Source of the DNA: Parvibaculum sp045863935
Lineage (GTDB): Bacteria > Pseudomonadota > Alphaproteobacteria > Parvibaculales > Parvibaculaceae
Assembly: GCF_045863935.1 (NCBI RefSeq)
Contig: NZ_BTVP01000012.1
Span: forward strand, 22,355-86,354
Reading direction: 5' to 3'
DNA length: 64,000 nucleotides
The first letter of the stretch is position 1. Each line of letters starts with the position of its first letter. Shown in pieces: positions 1-8,719 of the stretch. The notes beneath the pieces are model-generated. The model ran no database searches. It saw only the letters and a program-made list of their open reading frames with translations, and was not told the origin of the DNA. The translations under genes were made by a program, and so were the position numbers.

Positions 1-989
1 AGGCGGAACTTGCCGCACTGGCGAAAGAGGGCGTGACGCATCTCGCGGTGGAAGCGTCGAGCCACGGGCTTGCGCAATACCGGCTCGATGGAACGAAGCT
101 CGCAGCGGCGGGCTTCACCAACATCACCCGCGATCACATGGACTATCACACAAGCTTCGACGACTACCTTTATGCGAAGCTCCGTCTTTTCGGCGAAGTG
201 ATGGGGCCGGGCGGCGTTGCGGTCATCAATGCGGACAGCGCGCAATTCGCCGAGTTCGAGGCCGTTTGCTGGGCCCGCGGGCATCGCGTGATCTCGGTGG
301 GCCGCAAGGGGCGCGACATTTTCCTCGCCGCCGCGCGGCCGACGCTTCGCGGGCAGGTGCTCGACATCGTGCATGAGGGTGCCAACTACGAGGTGAACCT
401 GCCGCTGGTCGGTGGGTTCCAGGCGTCGAATGCGCTTGTCGCGGCGGGGCTTGCCATCGGTTGCGGCGCGGAAGCGGCGCAGGTTTTTGCGGTGCTCGAG
501 AAGCTTTCCGGCGCCAGGGGCCGCATGGAAGAAGTGGCGCATCTGCCGTCGGGCGCCTCCGTCTATGTCGATTATGCCCACACGCCGGATGCGCTGCAGA
601 ATGTGCTCGAGGCGATGCGGCCGCATACGCAGAAGCGGCTTCTCGTCGTCTTCGGCTGTGGCGGCGACCGCGACAAGGGCAAGCGCCCTATCATGGGCGA
701 GATCGCGGCGAGGCTTGCCGACGCCGTTTATGTGACCGACGACAATCCGCGCAGCGAAGAAGCGGCCGCGATCCGCGCCGAAGTGATGAAGGGCTGTCCG
801 CAGGCCAGCGAGATCGGCGACCGGGGGCAGGCCATCGAAACGGCGATGCGCGCGCTCGAGAAGGGCGACGTGCTGGTCGTTGCGGGTAAGGGCCACGAGA
901 CGGGGCAGATCGTTGGCGACCGGACGATCCCTTTCTCCGATCACGAGGTGATCGAAACGGCGGCTGGAAAGATCGGGGGTGGCGCATGA
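1..989 (+). CDS. murE: UDP-N-acetylmuramoyl-tripeptide synthetase MurE, 3' part (start lies before the window)
   Basis: MurE adds the third stem-peptide residue to UDP-MurNAc-L-Ala-D-Glu in the cytoplasm. The reading frame is open from the first bases (codons begin at position 3), so the N-terminal domain and P-loop are missing because of the window edge, not a mutation. Visible Mur ligase motifs are VEASSHGL, TRDHMDYH, GRMEEV, VDYAHTPDAL and VFGCGGDRDKGKR. The C-terminal DNPR motif (TDDNPRSEE) is the family hallmark of meso-diaminopimelate specificity, so the product is probably the m-DAP tripeptide expected of a Gram-negative. The stop overlaps the murF start by 4 bases (ATGA), implying translational coupling in the dcw operon. 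Confidence 0.97.
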   Translation, partial: AELAALAKEGVTHLAVEASSHGLAQYRLDGTKLAAAGFTNITRDHMDYHTSFDDYLYAKLRLFGEVMGPGGVAVINADSAQFAEFEAVCWARGHRVISVGRKGRDIFLAAARPTLRGQVLDIVHEGANYEVNLPLVGGFQASNALVAAGLAIGCGAEAAQVFAVLEKLSGARGRMEEVAHLPSGASVYVDYAHTPDALQNVLEAMRPHTQKRLLVVFGCGGDRDKGKRPIMGEIAARLADAVYVTDDNPRSEEAAAIRAEVMKGCPQASEIGDRGQAIETAMRALEKGDVLVVAGKGHETGQIVGDRTIPFSDHEVIETAAGKIGGGA

Positions 990-2425
990 CGACGCCCCTG
1001 TGGACGAGTGCGGATGTGATTGCCGCGACGGGCGGCGAGGCTGTCGGCGAAAGCTGGACCGCGAGCGGTGTGTCCATCGACAGCCGTACGCTCGAACAAG
1101 GCGATCTCTTCGTCGCCATCGTCGGTGAAAATTCGGACGGTCATGCTCACGTTGAAGGCGCGCTGAAAAAAGGCGCGGCGGCGGCGCTTGTTTCCCATGC
1201 GAGCGACGCGATGCGCGCGGCGGGGCCGCTCGTGCTCGTGCCGGATACGCTCGTGGCACTTAATGCGCTCGGACGCGCGGCACGCAGGCGGACGCAGGCG
1301 AAGGTTGTGGCCGTGACGGGCAGCGTCGGCAAGACGGGTACGAAGGAAGCGCTTCGCCTCATCCTGTCCGGGCAGGGGGCGACCCATGCCTCCGCCGCCT
1401 CCTACAATAATATGTGGGGTGTACCGCTATCGCTCGCGCGGATGCCCGCCAATACGCGCTTCGGTATCTTCGAAGTGGGGATGAACCATCCCGGCGAGAT
1501 CACGCCGCTGTCGAAGCTGGTGGAGCCCTTCGCGGCTCTCATCACGACCGTCGAAGCGGTGCACATGGCCTTCTTCGACAGCGTCGAGCAGATCGCGGAT
1601 GCGAAGGGCGAGATTTTCGACGGCCTGCAGAAGGGCGGCGTCGCCATCCTCAACCGCGACAATCCGCATTACGCGCGGCTGCGCGCGAAAGCGGAGACGA
1701 GCGGCGCGGGGCGCATCATCTCCTTCGGCGAACACCCGGAAGCGGACGCACATCTCGAAAAGGCGGCGCTGAAGGAAGATTGCTCCTGCGTCTCGGCCAC
1801 GATCTGCGGCCAGCCCGTGACCTACAAGCTCTCGGTGCCGGGGCATCACATCGTGATGAACTCGCTTGCGATGCTTGCCGTCGTTCATGCGCTCGACGCG
1901 GACCTCGCCATGGCGGCGCTTGCGATGGCGCATCTGAAAGCGCCGAAGGGCCGGGGCGAACGTCACCGCGTCGAGACGCCGCTCGGTGCCTTCACGCTGA
2001 TCGACGAGAGCTACAACGCGAACCCGGCTTCCATGCGCGCGGCGCTGGAAGCGCTCGGCCAATCGAAGCCGGAAGGCAAAGGCCGCCGTATTGCCGTCAT
2101 CGGCGACATGCTCGAACTTGGGGATGCCTCCATCGAGATGCATCGCGGGCTTGCCGAACCGATCAAGTCGGCGGGCATCGACCTCGTTTTTGCGAGCGGG
2201 CCGCATATGCGCGAGCTGTTCAAGGCGCTGCCTGCGAGCGTGCAGGGAGCTTATGCGGAAACGTCCGACGAACTCGGGCAGGCGCTCAGCGAGGCGGTGG
2301 AGCCTGGCGACGTCGTGATGGTGAAGGGATCTCTCGGTTCCCGCATGGGACCCATCGTCGAATTGCTGAGGGGGCTCGGCGACGACGAAGGCGAGAGCAT
2401 AAGGCGCAACAGGGGGGGCAACTGA
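986..2425 (+). CDS. murF: UDP-MurNAc-tripeptide--D-alanyl-D-alanine ligase MurF
   Basis: MurF ligates D-Ala-D-Ala onto the UDP-MurNAc-tripeptide, completing the cytoplasmic pentapeptide precursor. The 479-residue protein has the family layout: an N-terminal substrate domain, a central ATPase domain with P-loop VTGSVGKTGTKE near residue 110, the SYNNMWGVPLSLA segment, and a C-terminal domain with DESYNANPASM, IGDMLELG and VKGSLGSRMG. The P-loop has Gly where Ser/Thr is more usual after GKT. The start overlaps murE by 4 bases and the stop shares one base with the mraY ATG. It works between MurE and MraY, both adjacent here. Confidence 0.97.
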   Translation: MTTPLWTSADVIAATGGEAVGESWTASGVSIDSRTLEQGDLFVAIVGENSDGHAHVEGALKKGAAAALVSHASDAMRAAGPLVLVPDTLVALNALGRAARRRTQAKVVAVTGSVGKTGTKEALRLILSGQGATHASAASYNNMWGVPLSLARMPANTRFGIFEVGMNHPGEITPLSKLVEPFAALITTVEAVHMAFFDSVEQIADAKGEIFDGLQKGGVAILNRDNPHYARLRAKAETSGAGRIISFGEHPEADAHLEKAALKEDCSCVSATICGQPVTYKLSVPGHHIVMNSLAMLAVVHALDADLAMAALAMAHLKAPKGRGERHRVETPLGAFTLIDESYNANPASMRAALEALGQSKPEGKGRRIAVIGDMLELGDASIEMHRGLAEPIKSAGIDLVFASGPHMRELFKALPASVQGAYAETSDELGQALSEAVEPGDVVMVKGSLGSRMGPIVELLRGLGDDEGESIRRNRGGN

Positions 2426-3513
2426 TGCTTTACGATCTTCTCGGCGGCATGGCGGACAATGTGGCGGGGCTCAACGTGTTCCGGTACATCACCTTCCGCA
2501 CGGGCGGGGCGACGGTGACGGCGCTTCTCATCAGCTTCCTGTTCGGGCCGCGCATGATCGCGCTCCTGCGCGCGCGGCAGCGGCGCGGCCAGCCGATCCG
2601 CGAGGACGGGCCGCAGACTCATGTGCTCCAGAAGCAGGGCACGCCAACCATGGGCGGGTTCCTGATCCTGGTCGGGCTCGTGCCTTCCGTGCTGCTCTGG
2701 GCGGACTGGAGCAATCGCTATGTGTGGATCGTGCTCTTCGTGACGCTCGGTTTCGGCGCGGTGGGTTTTGCCGACGACTATCTGAAAGTGTCGAAGATTT
2801 CGCCGCAGGGCGTTCCGGGCCGCGTGAAGCTGCTGTTTGAATTCGCGATCGCGCTCGTCGCCATGTGGGCGCTGGTGCTGGTGTCGAGCGAACCCTTGCA
2901 GACGGCGCTGACGGTGCCCTTCTTCAAGACAGTGCTGATCCAGCTCGGCGGCTTCTTCTTCCTGTTCGGCGCCCTGGTGATCGTCGGATCGTCGAACGCC
3001 GTAAACCTCACCGACGGGCTCGACGGGCTCGCCATCGTTCCGGTGATGATCGCCGCCGCTTCGCTCGGCCTCATCGTCTATCTCGTCGGTAACGCGGTGT
3101 TTGCCGATTATCTGCAGATCCATTTCGTGCCCGGGACCGGCGAGCTTGCGGTTTTCTGCGGGGCGCTGATCGGCGCGGGGCTCGGCTTCCTCTGGTACAA
3201 CGCGCCGCCGGCCATGGTGTTCATGGGCGACACGGGGTCGCTTGCGCTCGGCGCGGCGCTGGGCGCGATCTCGGTCGCGGCAAAGCACGAACTCGTGCTG
3301 GCGATCATCGGCGGCCTCTTCGTTCTCGAGGCGGTGTCGGTGATCGTGCAGGTCGCCTCGTTCAAGCTGACGGGCAAGCGCGTCTTCCGGATGGCGCCGC
3401 TGCATCATCATTTCGAGCAGAAGGGCTGGGCGGAGCCGACCGTCGTCGTGCGCTTCTGGATCATCTCGGTCGTGCTCGCCATGGCGGGCCTTGCGACGCT
3501 GAAGTTGAGGTGA
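2425..3513 (+). CDS. mraY: phospho-N-acetylmuramoyl-pentapeptide transferase MraY
   Basis: MraY is the integral membrane enzyme that transfers phospho-MurNAc-pentapeptide to undecaprenyl phosphate, giving lipid I. The 362-residue product begins at an ATG overlapping the murF stop by one base (TGATG). It has about ten hydrophobic spans and the family motifs EDGPQTHVLQKQGTPTMGG, the Asp-rich ADDYLKV, NLTDGLDGLA, MGDTGSLALG and the HHHFEQKGW loop. The reading frame is open far upstream of this ATG but that part lies inside murF in another frame and is not real. Length and motif order are normal. Confidence 0.97.
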   Translation: MLYDLLGGMADNVAGLNVFRYITFRTGGATVTALLISFLFGPRMIALLRARQRRGQPIREDGPQTHVLQKQGTPTMGGFLILVGLVPSVLLWADWSNRYVWIVLFVTLGFGAVGFADDYLKVSKISPQGVPGRVKLLFEFAIALVAMWALVLVSSEPLQTALTVPFFKTVLIQLGGFFFLFGALVIVGSSNAVNLTDGLDGLAIVPVMIAAASLGLIVYLVGNAVFADYLQIHFVPGTGELAVFCGALIGAGLGFLWYNAPPAMVFMGDTGSLALGAALGAISVAAKHELVLAIIGGLFVLEAVSVIVQVASFKLTGKRVFRMAPLHHHFEQKGWAEPTVVVRFWIISVVLAMAGLATLKLR

Positions 3514-3517
3514 GGGG

Positions 3518-4927
3518 ATGATCGCGGCGACAGGCTTCGACAAGCGGAACGTGGCGGTGCTGGGACTCGGCAAGTCCGGCCTCGCGACCGTGCGCGCGCT
3601 CGAGGCCGGCGGCGCGAAGGTTTTCGCCTGGGACGATGCACCGGCTAAACGCGAGGAGGCGGCGCGGGCGGGCTTTGCGCTCGCCGATGCGTCGGGCTGG
3701 GACTGGAACGTTTTTTCGGCACTCATCCTGAGCCCCGGCATTCCGCTGACGCATCCGGTACCGCATCCAGCCGTGCTGAAGGCGCGGGCGGCAAATGTCG
3801 AAGTCATCGGCGATATCGAACTTTTCCAGCGCGCCGTGAACGCGAGCGGCGTGCCGGCGCACATCGTCGCCGTCACGGGCACGAACGGGAAGTCGACGAC
3901 GACGGCATTGATCGGACACATGATCCGGCGTTGCGGCGGCGATGCGCAGGTCGGTGGCAATATCGGGCGCGCGGTGCTCGATCTCGATCCGCCGCAGAAG
4001 GGGACGGTCTATGTGGTGGAGGTATCCTCCTACCAGATCGACCTGGCGCCGGGACTTGCACCCGATGTCGCGGTGCTGCTCAACATCACGCCCGATCATA
4101 TCGACCGGCATGGCACGCTTGACCACTATGCCGCCGTAAAGGCACGCATCTTCGCGCGGCAGGCGCAGGGCGACACGGCGGTGATCGGCGCCGACGATGC
4201 GATCACCATGGAAATCTGCACGCGCGAAAGCGCGCGGCGCGCGGAGGCGGTCGTGCCGGTTTCGATCGGCAAGGCGCTGTCCCGTGGCATCTACGTGCTC
4301 GAGGGCAACATCTACGACAGCACGGGCACGCAGACGGCGAAGGCGGGCGATCTGCGCGAAATAAAGACGCTGGCGGGAACTCATAACTGGCAGAATGCGG
4401 CGTCGGCTTATGCGGTGGGCCGCGCGCTCGGCTATCAGCGCGAGCGCATCCTAGCCGCTTTCGAGAGCTTCCCCGGCCTTGCGCACCGCATGGAAATCGT
4501 GGGCGAGGCAGATGGCGTGCGCTTCGTGAACGACAGCAAGGCGACCAATGCGGACGCCGCCTCGAAGGCGCTGGCAACCTACGACAACATCTACTGGATC
4601 ATCGGCGGAAAGGCGAAGGAGGGCGGCATCTCCTCGCTTGAGCCCTGGTTTGCGAAGGTGCGCCGGGCCTATCTCATCGGCGATGCGGCGCATGACTTTG
4701 CGGCGGCGCTGAAGGGCAAGGTCGAGGCCATTCAGTGCGGTACGCTCGACCGCGCCGTGGAAGCTGCCTCGCGCGACGCGGTGGCGGACAAGGCGGACCT
4801 CAAGGTCGTTCTGCTCTCGCCGGCTTGCGCCTCCTTCGATCAATTCAAGAGCTTCGAGGAGCGCGGCGACGTCTTTCGCGCGGCCGTGCAGGAGCGCCTG
4901 AAGGCGAAGGGAGGGGCAGCGGCATGA
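3518..4927 (+). CDS. murD: UDP-N-acetylmuramoylalanine--D-glutamate ligase MurD
   Basis: MurD adds D-glutamate to UDP-MurNAc-L-Ala. The 469-residue protein starts with a Rossmann-like UMP-binding segment (VAVLGLGKSGLATVRAL). It then has the ATPase P-loop VTGTNGKSTTTALIGHM, the EVSSYQID and LNITPDHIDRHGT motifs, and the C-terminal ligase domain with FVNDSKATNADA and LLSPACASFDQF. It follows mraY after a 4-base gap, with GAGGGG immediately before the ATG, and overlaps ftsW by 4 bases. The gene order murD-ftsW-murG is that of the standard dcw cluster. Confidence 0.97.
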   Translation: MIAATGFDKRNVAVLGLGKSGLATVRALEAGGAKVFAWDDAPAKREEAARAGFALADASGWDWNVFSALILSPGIPLTHPVPHPAVLKARAANVEVIGDIELFQRAVNASGVPAHIVAVTGTNGKSTTTALIGHMIRRCGGDAQVGGNIGRAVLDLDPPQKGTVYVVEVSSYQIDLAPGLAPDVAVLLNITPDHIDRHGTLDHYAAVKARIFARQAQGDTAVIGADDAITMEICTRESARRAEAVVPVSIGKALSRGIYVLEGNIYDSTGTQTAKAGDLREIKTLAGTHNWQNAASAYAVGRALGYQRERILAAFESFPGLAHRMEIVGEADGVRFVNDSKATNADAASKALATYDNIYWIIGGKAKEGGISSLEPWFAKVRRAYLIGDAAHDFAAALKGKVEAIQCGTLDRAVEAASRDAVADKADLKVVLLSPACASFDQFKSFEERGDVFRAAVQERLKAKGGAAA

Positions 4928-6072
4928 TTCGTCTCGCGCGCACCAACCGCAGCCTCTTTGCCGAATGGTGGTGGACTGTCGACAAGTGGACACTGGCCGG
5001 GTTGTTCAGCCTGATGCTGCTGGGCGGCGTGCTGGCGCTCGCGGCGAGCCCGGCGGTCGCCACCCGCATTCACCTGCCGCCGTTTCATTTCGTCTATCGG
5101 CAGATGGCGTTCCTTCTGCCGTCCATTGGCGTTCTGATCGGTGTGTCGCTTCTCAATGTGCGGCAAGTGCGCCGCGTCGCCGCCGCCGTCTTCGCCGTTG
5201 CTTTTGTGCTCATGGCACTCACGCCGCTCATCGGACCGGAGGTGAAGGGAGCGCATCGCTGGCTCCAGATCGGCCCCTTCGGCGTGCAGCCCTCGGAATT
5301 CGTGAAGCCCTCCTTCATCGTGCTGGTCGCATGGCTCTTCGCGGAGGCGCAGCGCACGCCGGGCGTGCCCGGCACGGCGATCGGCCTTGGGCTTTTCGGC
5401 ATGGTGGTTTCGGTTCTCGCTATCCAGCCCGATTTCGGCCAGCTCATGCTCGTCACCATGGTCTTTGGTGCGATGCTCTTCATGGCTGGCCTGTCCTGGG
5501 GGTGGATAGGTTCCCTTGCCACGCTCGCGCTTGTCGGGGCGATCTCCGCTTACTCGCTGATGCCGCATGTGGCGAGCCGCGTCGACCGTTTCCTCAATCC
5601 GGAATCGGGCGACACGTATCAGATCGACCGGGCGCTCGATGCGGTGAATGCAGGTGGCATTATGGGGCGCGGACCGGGCGAGGGCGTCGTGAAACGCATT
5701 CTGCCAGATGCGCATACGGATTTCATTTTTGCGGTCGCGGCCGAGGAGTACGGCATCATCGCCGGTCTCGTCATCATCGGCATTTTCGCTTCCATCGTGA
5801 TCCGCACACTTCGTCACGCGATGGACGAGCCGGACCTCTTCGTGCAATTCGCGTCATGCGGCCTCGTCGCGCTGTTCGGGTTGCAGGCGCTCATCAACAT
5901 GGCGGTCAATGTGAACCTCATGCCCGCAAAGGGAATGACGCTGCCCTTCATCTCCTATGGCGGCTCGTCTCTCTTCGCGCTCGCCTTCGCGATGGGCATG
6001 TTGCTCTCGCTGACGCGCCGCCGCGCGGGTTCCCATGTCGCGCGGCAGAACGGACGGGGGATCGGCGCATGA
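4924..6072 (+). CDS. ftsW: SEDS-family peptidoglycan polymerase FtsW
   Basis: FtsW is the septal SEDS glycosyltransferase that polymerises lipid II at the division site together with its class B PBP partner FtsI (not in this window). The 382-residue product has about ten membrane spans. The first is near residues 20-42 after a short cytoplasmic tail containing EWWWTVDKWTLAG. SEDS signatures are present: GAHRWLQIGPFGVQPSEFVKP in mid-protein and LPFISYGGSSLFALAFAMG near the C-terminus. I took the ATG inside the murD stop (ATGA) because the longer open frame upstream is in murD. The C-terminus is short and basic. Confidence 0.95.
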   Translation: MIRLARTNRSLFAEWWWTVDKWTLAGLFSLMLLGGVLALAASPAVATRIHLPPFHFVYRQMAFLLPSIGVLIGVSLLNVRQVRRVAAAVFAVAFVLMALTPLIGPEVKGAHRWLQIGPFGVQPSEFVKPSFIVLVAWLFAEAQRTPGVPGTAIGLGLFGMVVSVLAIQPDFGQLMLVTMVFGAMLFMAGLSWGWIGSLATLALVGAISAYSLMPHVASRVDRFLNPESGDTYQIDRALDAVNAGGIMGRGPGEGVVKRILPDAHTDFIFAVAAEEYGIIAGLVIIGIFASIVIRTLRHAMDEPDLFVQFASCGLVALFGLQALINMAVNVNLMPAKGMTLPFISYGGSSLFALAFAMGMLLSLTRRRAGSHVARQNGRGIGA

Positions 6073-7259
6073 CGCATTATCCCCGCGGTCCCATCGTCAT
6101 TGCCGCCGGCGGCACGGGCGGACATCTTTTCCCCGGTCAGGCGCTCGCGCAGGAATTGCGCCGCCGCGGCCGCAAGATCGTGCTGATGACGGATGAGCGC
6201 GTGCAGCGTTTCGACCGTCTGTTCCCGGAAGCGGATATCTATGCCGTTCCGTCGGCGACACCTTCAGGCAAAGGCCTCGCCGGCCTGTTGAGGGCGGCGC
6301 CTGCCATTCTCGCGGGCGTCGCTCGCTCCTTCGCGATCCTGCAGCGGGTGAAGCCTGCCGCGCTGATCGGCTTCGGCGGCTATCCGACACTGCCGCCCGT
6401 CGTGGCGGCGATCCTGCGCGGCGTGCCGACCTGCGTGCATGAACAGAATGCCGTGCTCGGCCGGGTGAACCGCCTCGTCGGTCCGCATGTAGAGGCGATC
6501 GCGTCCACCTTCGACAAGCCGAAATTCCTGAAAGCCCGTGATGCGGGCAAGCTCGTGCTCACCGGCAATCCGGTGCGCGACGCGGTTATCGCGCAGGCGG
6601 GTGCGCCCTATGATGCGCCGCAGCCGGGCGGCGACATCCGTCTTCTCGTTTTCGGCGGCAGCCAGGGCGCGCGCGTGATGAGCGATGTCGTTCCCGCTGC
6701 CTTGTCGCGTCTGCCGGAAGGGATGTGCCGCCGCCTTCGCGTGGTGCAGCAGGCGCGGCCCGAGGATATCGAGCGCGTCGGCCGCATCTATGCGGAAGCG
6801 GGCATCGGCGCGGAACTCAACTCCTTCTTTGATGACATGCCGGAGCGCATCGCCGCGTGCCACCTCGTCGTCGGACGGTCCGGCGCTTCCACGGTGAGCG
6901 AACTTGCCGTGATCGGGCGTCCGTCGATCCTCGTGCCGCTGCCGCATTCGCTCGACAATGACCAGAAGGCGAATGCGGAGAAGCTGGCAAGCGTGGGGGC
7001 GGCCTGGATGATCGAGCAAAAGGACTTCACCGAGGAAGCCTTCGCGCAGCGGATCGAGCAGCTTTTTGCCGCACCGGCAGATCTCGAAGCGGCAGCCGCC
7101 GCCGCAAAGGGCCAGGGCCAGCCCAATGCCGTGCGCGATCTCGCCGACCTCGTGGAGGCGCTGGGGCGCGGCGAATACCGCGCGCTCCGCAATCGCGGGC
7201 GCGGGGAAATCGCGCAGAGCGGCGGCAACAATCTCGAATTCGCGATCGGAGGTGCATGA
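6069..7259 (+). CDS. murG: UDP-GlcNAc:lipid I GlcNAc transferase MurG
   Basis: MurG is a peripheral inner-membrane glycosyltransferase (GT28) that converts lipid I to lipid II. The 396-residue product shows the N-terminal glycine-rich loop IAAGGTGGHLFPG, GFGGYPTLPPVVAA and CVHEQNAVLGRVNR. The C-terminal UDP-GlcNAc-binding half has VFGGSQGARVM and VGRSGASTVSELAVIGRPS followed by DNDQKANA. The start ATG overlaps the ftsW stop and the stop overlaps the murC start, both by 4 bases. After DLVEALG there is a short charged extension (about 30 residues) of no obvious function. Confidence 0.96.
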   Translation: MTHYPRGPIVIAAGGTGGHLFPGQALAQELRRRGRKIVLMTDERVQRFDRLFPEADIYAVPSATPSGKGLAGLLRAAPAILAGVARSFAILQRVKPAALIGFGGYPTLPPVVAAILRGVPTCVHEQNAVLGRVNRLVGPHVEAIASTFDKPKFLKARDAGKLVLTGNPVRDAVIAQAGAPYDAPQPGGDIRLLVFGGSQGARVMSDVVPAALSRLPEGMCRRLRVVQQARPEDIERVGRIYAEAGIGAELNSFFDDMPERIAACHLVVGRSGASTVSELAVIGRPSILVPLPHSLDNDQKANAEKLASVGAAWMIEQKDFTEEAFAQRIEQLFAAPADLEAAAAAAKGQGQPNAVRDLADLVEALGRGEYRALRNRGRGEIAQSGGNNLEFAIGGA

Positions 7260-8719
7260 TGCGTCCGGCACCTCTCGACATCGGCAACATCCACTTCGTC
7301 GGCATCGGCGGCATCGGCATGAGCGGCATTGCCGAGGTCATGCACAATCTCGGCTACAAGGTGCAGGGCAGCGATCTCGCCGACAGCGCCAATGTGAAGC
7401 GCCTCAGGGCGCTCGGCATCGAGGTCTTCATCGGCCAGAAGGCAGAGAATGTGAAGGAGGCGCAGGTCGTCGTCGTCTCCTCCGCGATCCGGGCCGACAA
7501 TCCCGAACTCATGGAGGCGCGGGCGCGCTTCCTGCCCGTGGTGCGGCGCGCGGAAATGCTTGCGGAGCTGATGCGCCTCAAGAGCTGCGTCGCGATTGCC
7601 GGTACGCATGGCAAGACGACGACGACGTCCATGGTCGCCGCCATTCTCGACAAGGCGGGGATTGACCCGACCGTCATCAATGGCGGCATCATCAATGCCT
7701 ATGGCACCAATGCGCGCCTCGGCGCGGGCGAGTGGATGGTGGTGGAGGCGGACGAGTCCGATGGCACTTTCGTGAAGCTGCCGGCGACCGTCGCCATCGT
7801 GACCAATATCGATCCCGAGCATCTCGACTATTACGGGACGTTCGAGGCGGCGAAGGACGCTTTCCTCACCTTCGTCGAGAATGTGCCTTTCTACGGCGCG
7901 GCCGTCATGTGCATCGACCACCCGGAAGTGCAGGCGCTGATCGGGCGCGTGCGCGACCGCCGCATCGTGACCTATGGCACGAACCCGCAAGCCGACATCC
8001 GCGCGACGAATGCGCGCGTCGAGGACGGCTTCAACGTGTTCGATGTCGCGATCACCGACCGCAAGACGCGGGAGACGCGCGAGCTGAAGGGCGTGCGCCT
8101 CGCCATGCACGGCACGCATAACATGCTGAACAGCCTCGCTGCCATCGGCGTCGCGCTGCAAATGGGCATCGGCGACGGACAGATCCGCGCCGCGCTCGAA
8201 GGTTTCGGGGGCGTCAAGCGGCGCTTCACCTTCGTGGGCGAATGGAACGGCGTGCGCATCTATGACGACTACGGTCATCACCCGGTCGAGATCGCGGCGG
8301 TGCTGCAGGCCGCGCGTTCGGCGAGCGCGGGGCGCACCATCGCCGTCGTCCAGCCGCATCGCTACACGCGGCTTCACAATCTCTTCAACGAGTTCTGCGC
8401 CTGCTTCAACGACGCGGATGCGGTGATCGTCGCCGATGTCTATGAGGCGGGCGAAAAGCCCATCGAGGGTGCGAACCGCGATGCGCTGGTGCAAGGGCTT
8501 CGCGATCGCGGACATCGCGACGTGATGCCGCTCGAAGGGCCGGAAGCTCTGCCGGGTCTCATCGCGAAAGTGGCGAAGCCCGGCGATCTCGTCGTCTGCC
8601 TCGGTGCGGGCAACATCACCTATTGGGCGAACGACCTTGCCGCGAACCTCGAAGCGCTCGGCAAGAAGAAGCCTGCGACAGCGAAGCCTGCGGCGAAGAA
8701 GCCGGGGAGGAAGAAATGA
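7256..8719 (+). CDS. murC: UDP-N-acetylmuramate--L-alanine ligase MurC
   Basis: MurC joins L-alanine to UDP-MurNAc, the first amino acid of the stem peptide. The 487-residue protein has the N-terminal nucleotide-sugar motif HFVGIGGIGMSGIAEVM, P-loop GTHGKTTTTSM, EADESDGTF, NIDPEHLDYYG and YDDYGHHPVEI. Two adjacent ATGs are possible starts; the first overlaps murG by 4 bases. The last 20 residues are an unusual Lys/Ala/Pro tail (KKPATAKPAAKKPGRKK) beyond the normal fold, perhaps a disordered nucleic-acid or membrane-facing tail. Confidence 0.96.
   Translation: MMRPAPLDIGNIHFVGIGGIGMSGIAEVMHNLGYKVQGSDLADSANVKRLRALGIEVFIGQKAENVKEAQVVVVSSAIRADNPELMEARARFLPVVRRAEMLAELMRLKSCVAIAGTHGKTTTTSMVAAILDKAGIDPTVINGGIINAYGTNARLGAGEWMVVEADESDGTFVKLPATVAIVTNIDPEHLDYYGTFEAAKDAFLTFVENVPFYGAAVMCIDHPEVQALIGRVRDRRIVTYGTNPQADIRATNARVEDGFNVFDVAITDRKTRETRELKGVRLAMHGTHNMLNSLAAIGVALQMGIGDGQIRAALEGFGGVKRRFTFVGEWNGVRIYDDYGHHPVEIAAVLQAARSASAGRTIAVVQPHRYTRLHNLFNEFCACFNDADAVIVADVYEAGEKPIEGANRDALVQGLRDRGHRDVMPLEGPEALPGLIAKVAKPGDLVVCLGAGNITYWANDLAANLEALGKKKPATAKPAAKKPGRKK

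Noticed and set aside
1414..2424. Long open frame upstream of mraY in the same frame
   Set aside because: It lies wholly inside murF, gives Arg/Gly-rich protein typical of a wrong frame in GC-rich DNA, and MraY has a good ATG overlapping the murF stop.
2251..3960. 569-codon minus-strand ORF opposite mraY and murD
   Set aside because: It is antisense to two well-supported genes, has low-complexity His/Arg/Glu composition and no domain. The same applies to the many other antisense ORFs opposite murC, murB, recN/ligA, uvrD, asmA and ilvB.
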